Shown here: positions 60,795-64,000 of the stretch, one piece after another
How positions within the stretch are numbered: the first letter of the stretch is position 1
How the letters are laid out: every line of letters begins with the position of its first letter
Assembly: GCA_019117065.1 (NCBI GenBank)
Contig: DXAK01000012.1
Span: 157,342-221,341, forward strand
Length of the DNA stretch: 64,000 nucleotides
From: Candidatus Mediterraneibacter pullicola
GTDB taxonomy: Bacteria > Bacillota > Clostridia > Lachnospirales > Lachnospiraceae
Direction of reading: 5' to 3'
Notes under the pieces: model-generated
What the model saw: the letters and a program-made list of their open reading frames with translations, nothing else
What the model was told of the DNA's origin: nothing
Database searches by the model: none
Position numbers and translations under genes: made by a program

Positions 60795-62072
60795 ATGGGA
60801 AATTTCAAAAAATATATAGTTTTGTGGCTAAGTCAAAGTATATCGCAGCTGGGAAGTTCTATGACGGCGTTTGCGCTTGTTTTATGGGTATATGAACAAA
60901 CACATTCCACACTTTCTGTTTCGCTGATATCATTTTGTAATTATGTGCCGTATATTTTGACGAGCATATTCATTGGCTCTTTTATAGACAGTCATCGAAA
61001 AAAATCAGTTATGCTTGTAGCAGATAGTATTCCCGCAATGACTTCTCTGTTTACTCTGGGCTTTTTAATAGCCGGAAATCTCGCCGTATGGCATATTTAC
61101 ATCGTCAATATGATTGTGGGAGTTAGTATGGCATTTCAGCAACCGGCATCTTCTGTTGCGATAGAAAAAATTGTGCCAAAGAATAAACTGTCTAATGTAA
61201 GTGGTATGAACTCTTTTTCTGGCAATTTAGTCATTGTATTTAGTCCCATGTTGGCGGCTGTGTTTTTTTCTGTCGGTGATTTACCGCTGATTTTGCTATT
61301 TGATTTATTTAGCTTTTCGGTTGCCTTTTGCGTACTGTTATTTTTAATTCGCATACCGGAACGGCTTACAAAGGAAAAATTCAAGTCTCCTTTTGCAGAA
61401 ATCCTGGTTGGATTTCATTTTCTGAAAACAGAAAAGGGAATTTTATACATCATGTTTACAATGGCCGTAATAAACTTCTTTTCAAGGTTGACTTATGAAA
61501 ATATATTATCGCCGATGATTTTAGCAAGAAGCTCCGAAAACAATCTTGTCTTGGGAATTGTAAATGCCTGTATGGGAATTGGCGGAATTGTGGGCGGTTT
61601 GCTTGTATCCATGAAAAGAGAAAGCAGGAAAAAAGCAAATATGATTTATGTTTCTGCTGCACTATCTTTTCTTTTAGGAGATTTAACAATGGCTGTTGGC
61701 AGGAATGTATTTTTTTGGTCATTTGCTGCTCTTGCTGCAAGTTTACCACTTCCATTCATTATGGCGGGACAAAATTTGATACTGTACAAAAAAATACCCG
61801 ACAATATTCAAGGGCGGATATTTGCTGTAAAAAATGCTGTTCAATACAGTACCATTCCTTTCGGTATTCTTTTAGGCGGTTACTTATCTGATTATGTATT
61901 TGAGCCTTTCATGCGTTCAAATTCAGATGTTGTGACTTTATTGGAAAAGATTGTAGGAACTGGTGCGGGCGGTGGCATGGCTGTAATGTTTTTATGTACG
62001 GGAATTTGTGGTTTTACCATGAGCATTTTTTCTCTTTTTTGTAAAGAAATACAAAAATTAAATGACTGCTGA
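60795..62072 (+). CDS. MFS transporter (Mef-like efflux family)
   Basis: About 12 TM helices; WLSQSISQLGSSMTAFALVLWVYEQTHSTLSVSLISFCNYVPYILTSIFIGSFIDSHRKK. Confidence 0.85.
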   Translation: MGNFKKYIVLWLSQSISQLGSSMTAFALVLWVYEQTHSTLSVSLISFCNYVPYILTSIFIGSFIDSHRKKSVMLVADSIPAMTSLFTLGFLIAGNLAVWHIYIVNMIVGVSMAFQQPASSVAIEKIVPKNKLSNVSGMNSFSGNLVIVFSPMLAAVFFSVGDLPLILLFDLFSFSVAFCVLLFLIRIPERLTKEKFKSPFAEILVGFHFLKTEKGILYIMFTMAVINFFSRLTYENILSPMILARSSENNLVLGIVNACMGIGGIVGGLLVSMKRESRKKANMIYVSAALSFLLGDLTMAVGRNVFFWSFAALAASLPLPFIMAGQNLILYKKIPDNIQGRIFAVKNAVQYSTIPFGILLGGYLSDYVFEPFMRSNSDVVTLLEKIVGTGAGGGMAVMFLCTGICGFTMSIFSLFCKEIQKLNDC

Positions 62073-62132
62073 TTTTTAATCTAATAGCGAAAAATAATTC
62101 CCAGTTTATCAAATTAAAGGAAGTGTCAAAGA

Positions 62133-62399
62133 ATGGAACAGGAAATGCCGGACTATGAAACGATACGCGCCGCTGTTGCGGGCGAAAAATGGGCGTTGGA
62201 AAAGGTGCTTGATTGCTACGGCGGCGAAATCAACCGCCTTGCTACGATAAAGAAGCGTCAGCCGGACGGAACGGTAAAAGAGGAAATTGACGAAGATATG
62301 CGGCAAACACTGATAATGAAACTGTTGGAAGCTATCCCGCAATTCCCTCTTGAAGAAATGGAAAGAGAGGAAACAGGCAATCGGAACGAAAAATCATAA
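62133..62399 (+). CDS. ICE-associated helix-turn-helix/sigma-like protein
   Basis: YETIRAAVAGEKWALEKVLDCYGGEINRLATIKKRQPDG…DEDMRQTLIMKLLEAIPQF, typical of conjugative transposon HTH ORFs. Confidence 0.75.
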   Translation: MEQEMPDYETIRAAVAGEKWALEKVLDCYGGEINRLATIKKRQPDGTVKEEIDEDMRQTLIMKLLEAIPQFPLEEMEREETGNRNEKS

Positions 62400-62703
62400 A
62401 AGGGTCGGCGGGCAGTTGTTACGGACGGATAAGCAGTTCCGGCATTTGAAGCAACGGCAGAAAGAAGCTGTCAGCCTGTGGCTGTATGAAGAATACCGCC
62501 GCCTTTGGCTTGAAAAAGGGCATGAGCCGCACAAGCGGAATAATTGGAAAATCGTCGCCGCCGTCATGGAACGGATTGAAGTTGCGGGGATATGGCTGCC
62601 GGAACAGGAAGTAACAAAGGATTTCCACCGCCGCAAAGCCCATTACCGGGGCAGGATTGAAAAGGAATTACAGACAACAGAGCAAACCGATAAACAGGCA
62701 TAG
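62350..62703 (+). CDS. ICE-associated hypothetical protein (start uncertain)
   Basis: Overlaps the preceding ORF; basic, helical sequence; ends before a terminator. Confidence 0.55.
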   Translation: MKKWKERKQAIGTKNHKRVGGQLLRTDKQFRHLKQRQKEAVSLWLYEEYRRLWLEKGHEPHKRNNWKIVAAVMERIEVAGIWLPEQEVTKDFHRRKAHYRGRIEKELQTTEQTDKQA

Positions 62704-62757
62704 AAAAAGCCGAAGCGCGGACAGTCAGTAAAGACGATCCGCGCCCCGGCTTTCTTT
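62702..62757 (+). terminator. Rho-independent terminator
   Basis: AAAAAGCCGAAGCGCGGA…TCCGCGCCCCGGCTTTCTTTTT. Confidence 0.75.
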
Positions 62758-62877
62758 TTCGGGTGCAGTTTTGAAATGTTACGCAGTAGAACGCTGTTTT
62801 TGAGGGAAAAGGTATAAAGCCCTTACCCTATGGGGAAACGGCTGTCAGAAGCCCGTAAAACAAGGCTTTTTTCGCCC

Positions 62878-63243
62878 TTATTGCGTAACAAGGGCGCGGC
62901 GTTTCCTCATACGCTCGGCTGCCTGTCTGCGGGTAATGCGTTTCCGGCACTCCGGGCAGTATTTGACGCTGTTTGATTTTGATACAAAGGGCGCGCCGCA
63001 CTCGGTACAACGCTTTTTATCCTCGGTCTTGTAAAGTTCCGCATACAGCAGCCTGTCAAGGGGAAGTACGGCAATCTGAAACCACTTGCAAAGCAACGAA
63101 TAAGAAATAAGCTGCGGGCAGACACATTCCTCCCCGTCGTCAAGCAAGATACAGTGTCCGTTATCGCAGTTACAGCACTCCCGTTTTACAAGGGCATTGA
63201 CTTTCCGGCTTTGCGGCGGCGTGAGCCGCTTGACCGCGCTCAT
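62878..63243 (-). CDS. Cysteine-rich VLP domain-containing ICE protein
   Basis: CCNCDNGHCILLDDGEECVCPQLISYSLLCKWFQIAVLPLD…CTECGAPFVSKSNSVKYCPECRKRITRRQAAERMRKRR. Confidence 0.85.
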   Translation of the reverse strand: MSAVKRLTPPQSRKVNALVKRECCNCDNGHCILLDDGEECVCPQLISYSLLCKWFQIAVLPLDRLLYAELYKTEDKKRCTECGAPFVSKSNSVKYCPECRKRITRRQAAERMRKRRALVTQ

Positions 63244-63452
63244 GCTTCATCAGCGGCATAGACGGCAAGCTCCACATATTCCGTTTCCGTCAGCGCGTCC
63301 ACTTTGGAAAGGGTGCGCTTTGCAAGCTCCCGCATATCCGCGTCCATGTAAGGCAGCGCAGCGTTCATGTTCTCCCTAAGCTGCTCCCGGTTTCCCTCAT
63401 GGTAAATGCTCAAAAGGTTCATTTCTTCCACGGTAAACTGTGTCATGCTCAT
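63240..63452 (-). CDS. Transposon-transfer assisting family protein (TTRAP-like)
   Basis: MTQFTVEEMNLLSIYHEGNREQLRENMNAALPYMDADMRELAKRTLSKVDALTETEYVEL. Confidence 0.8.
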   Translation of the reverse strand: MSMTQFTVEEMNLLSIYHEGNREQLRENMNAALPYMDADMRELAKRTLSKVDALTETEYVELAVYAADEA

Positions 63453-64000
63453 ACCTCCATTTCTTTCTGTCGGGTCTTTGCCGCCTTTTTCGGGGCGGTT
63501 TTCTCTTTGCCTGCGGCAAGCTGCGCCCGGACAGAGGGGCGTATCTTGCGAACATCTTTGCTCCTGTCCTCGCCTTTGTCAATCAGCGCATAGGTTCCAA
63601 AACGGTCTTTGCTTTTGGAAAAGGCAAGGGTCTTATAGGGCAGCATGGAAAACAGGCGGTCAGCGTCCTTTTCTGTGGCAAGCCGGACAAAATACGGGGA
63701 CAGCTCCACCATGAAACGGGTCTTGTCCGGGCTGTTCGGCTCCTGCAAAGACTTCATTTCCTCCACCACGCGGCGGGCTTCCCGTTCTATCCGGTTATCG
63801 TGCAGCATGGTTACATGGGCTTTGAAATCCCCCGGACGCAGCTTTTCCCGGCTGCGCTGTTCCTCCATGAGTACGCCCCGCAGGGCTTCCGGGTCGTTTG
63901 GCTGCGCTTCAAAGCGTTCAAACTTCCCAAGCTGCGGGTCGGGGTTGCCGTCAAAATACTGTCCGGCGGGCTGTTTCCGTTCCCCATGCTCATAAACCAG
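63449..64000 (-). CDS. ICE-associated protein (YodL/DUF4316-like), N-terminus beyond the window
   Basis: Frame stays open from 63868 to 64000 (LVYEHGERKQPAGQYFDGNPDPQLGKFERFEAQPNDPEALRGVLMEEQRSREK…). Confidence 0.5.
   Translation of the reverse strand: MVYEHGERKQPAGQYFDGNPDPQLGKFERFEAQPNDPEALRGVLMEEQRSREKLRPGDFKAHVTMLHDNRIEREARRVVEEMKSLQEPNSPDKTRFMVELSPYFVRLATEKDADRLFSMLPYKTLAFSKSKDRFGTYALIDKGEDRSKDVRKIRPSVRAQLAAGKEKTAPKKAAKTRQKEMEV

Larger units (their letters stand above)
59583..64000. mobile_element. Left/right edge of an integrative conjugative element (Tn1549/CTn-like backbone), continuing past the window; boundary approximate
   Basis: Composition change after leuS, recombination-site-like repeats, cargo genes, then ICE-typical small HTH, cysteine-rich VLP, TTRAP and partial ICE-type ORFs. 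Confidence 0.7.

Noticed and set aside
62777-62890. TGTTACGCA / TGCGTAACA inverted repeat as a possible invertible switch or IS end
   Set aside because: Only 9 bp, one arm lies inside the VLP gene C-terminus, with no recombinase or target duplication; probably chance.

Overview
The window is a chromosomal segment of a low-to-mid-GC anaerobic Firmicute, most likely a Lachnospiraceae/Clostridia gut bacterium (inferred from gene content: PolC, anaerobic RNR, T-box, glycine riboswitch). It starts inside a large GLUG-repeat M26-type (ZmpB/C-like) secreted metalloprotease. This is followed by an NlpC/P60 endopeptidase, a nucleotidyltransferase and galE. Next comes a BMP-type nucleoside ABC transporter with nucleoside-salvage genes (udp, deoC, cdd, deoB, a Crp-family regulator, PNP), then ahpC, galT/galK with a divergent AraC regulator, rarA, malic enzyme, rho-rpmE-DUF1385-prmC-prfA, hisC, DUF368, ispG, polC, glyA, a glycine riboswitch with an AGCS symporter, and nrdD/nrdG. 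After these is an unusual DUF2935 plus 1241-aa three-module multicopper-oxidase pair, then T-box/leuS. The right end (about 59.6-64 kb) is the edge of an integrative/conjugative element with AT-rich cargo (DinB-like protein, MFS efflux). Main items for a second look: (1) the six-cupredoxin, ceruloplasmin-sized MCO paired with DUF2935 in an anaerobe, with very uneven copper-ligand retention; (2) a family of long structured intergenic hairpins, two of which show compensatory base changes; (3) a 59-aa ORF missed by the ORF track that overlaps the MCO stop and looks like a decayed LPXTG sorting signal; (4) a 26-aa leader ORF with a perfect 9-bp hairpin ahead of the MFS exporter; (5) a patch of decayed genes at 8.6-9.4 kb. 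No CRISPR array, rRNA or tRNA was recognised. All family calls come from reading the sequence; no searches were run.
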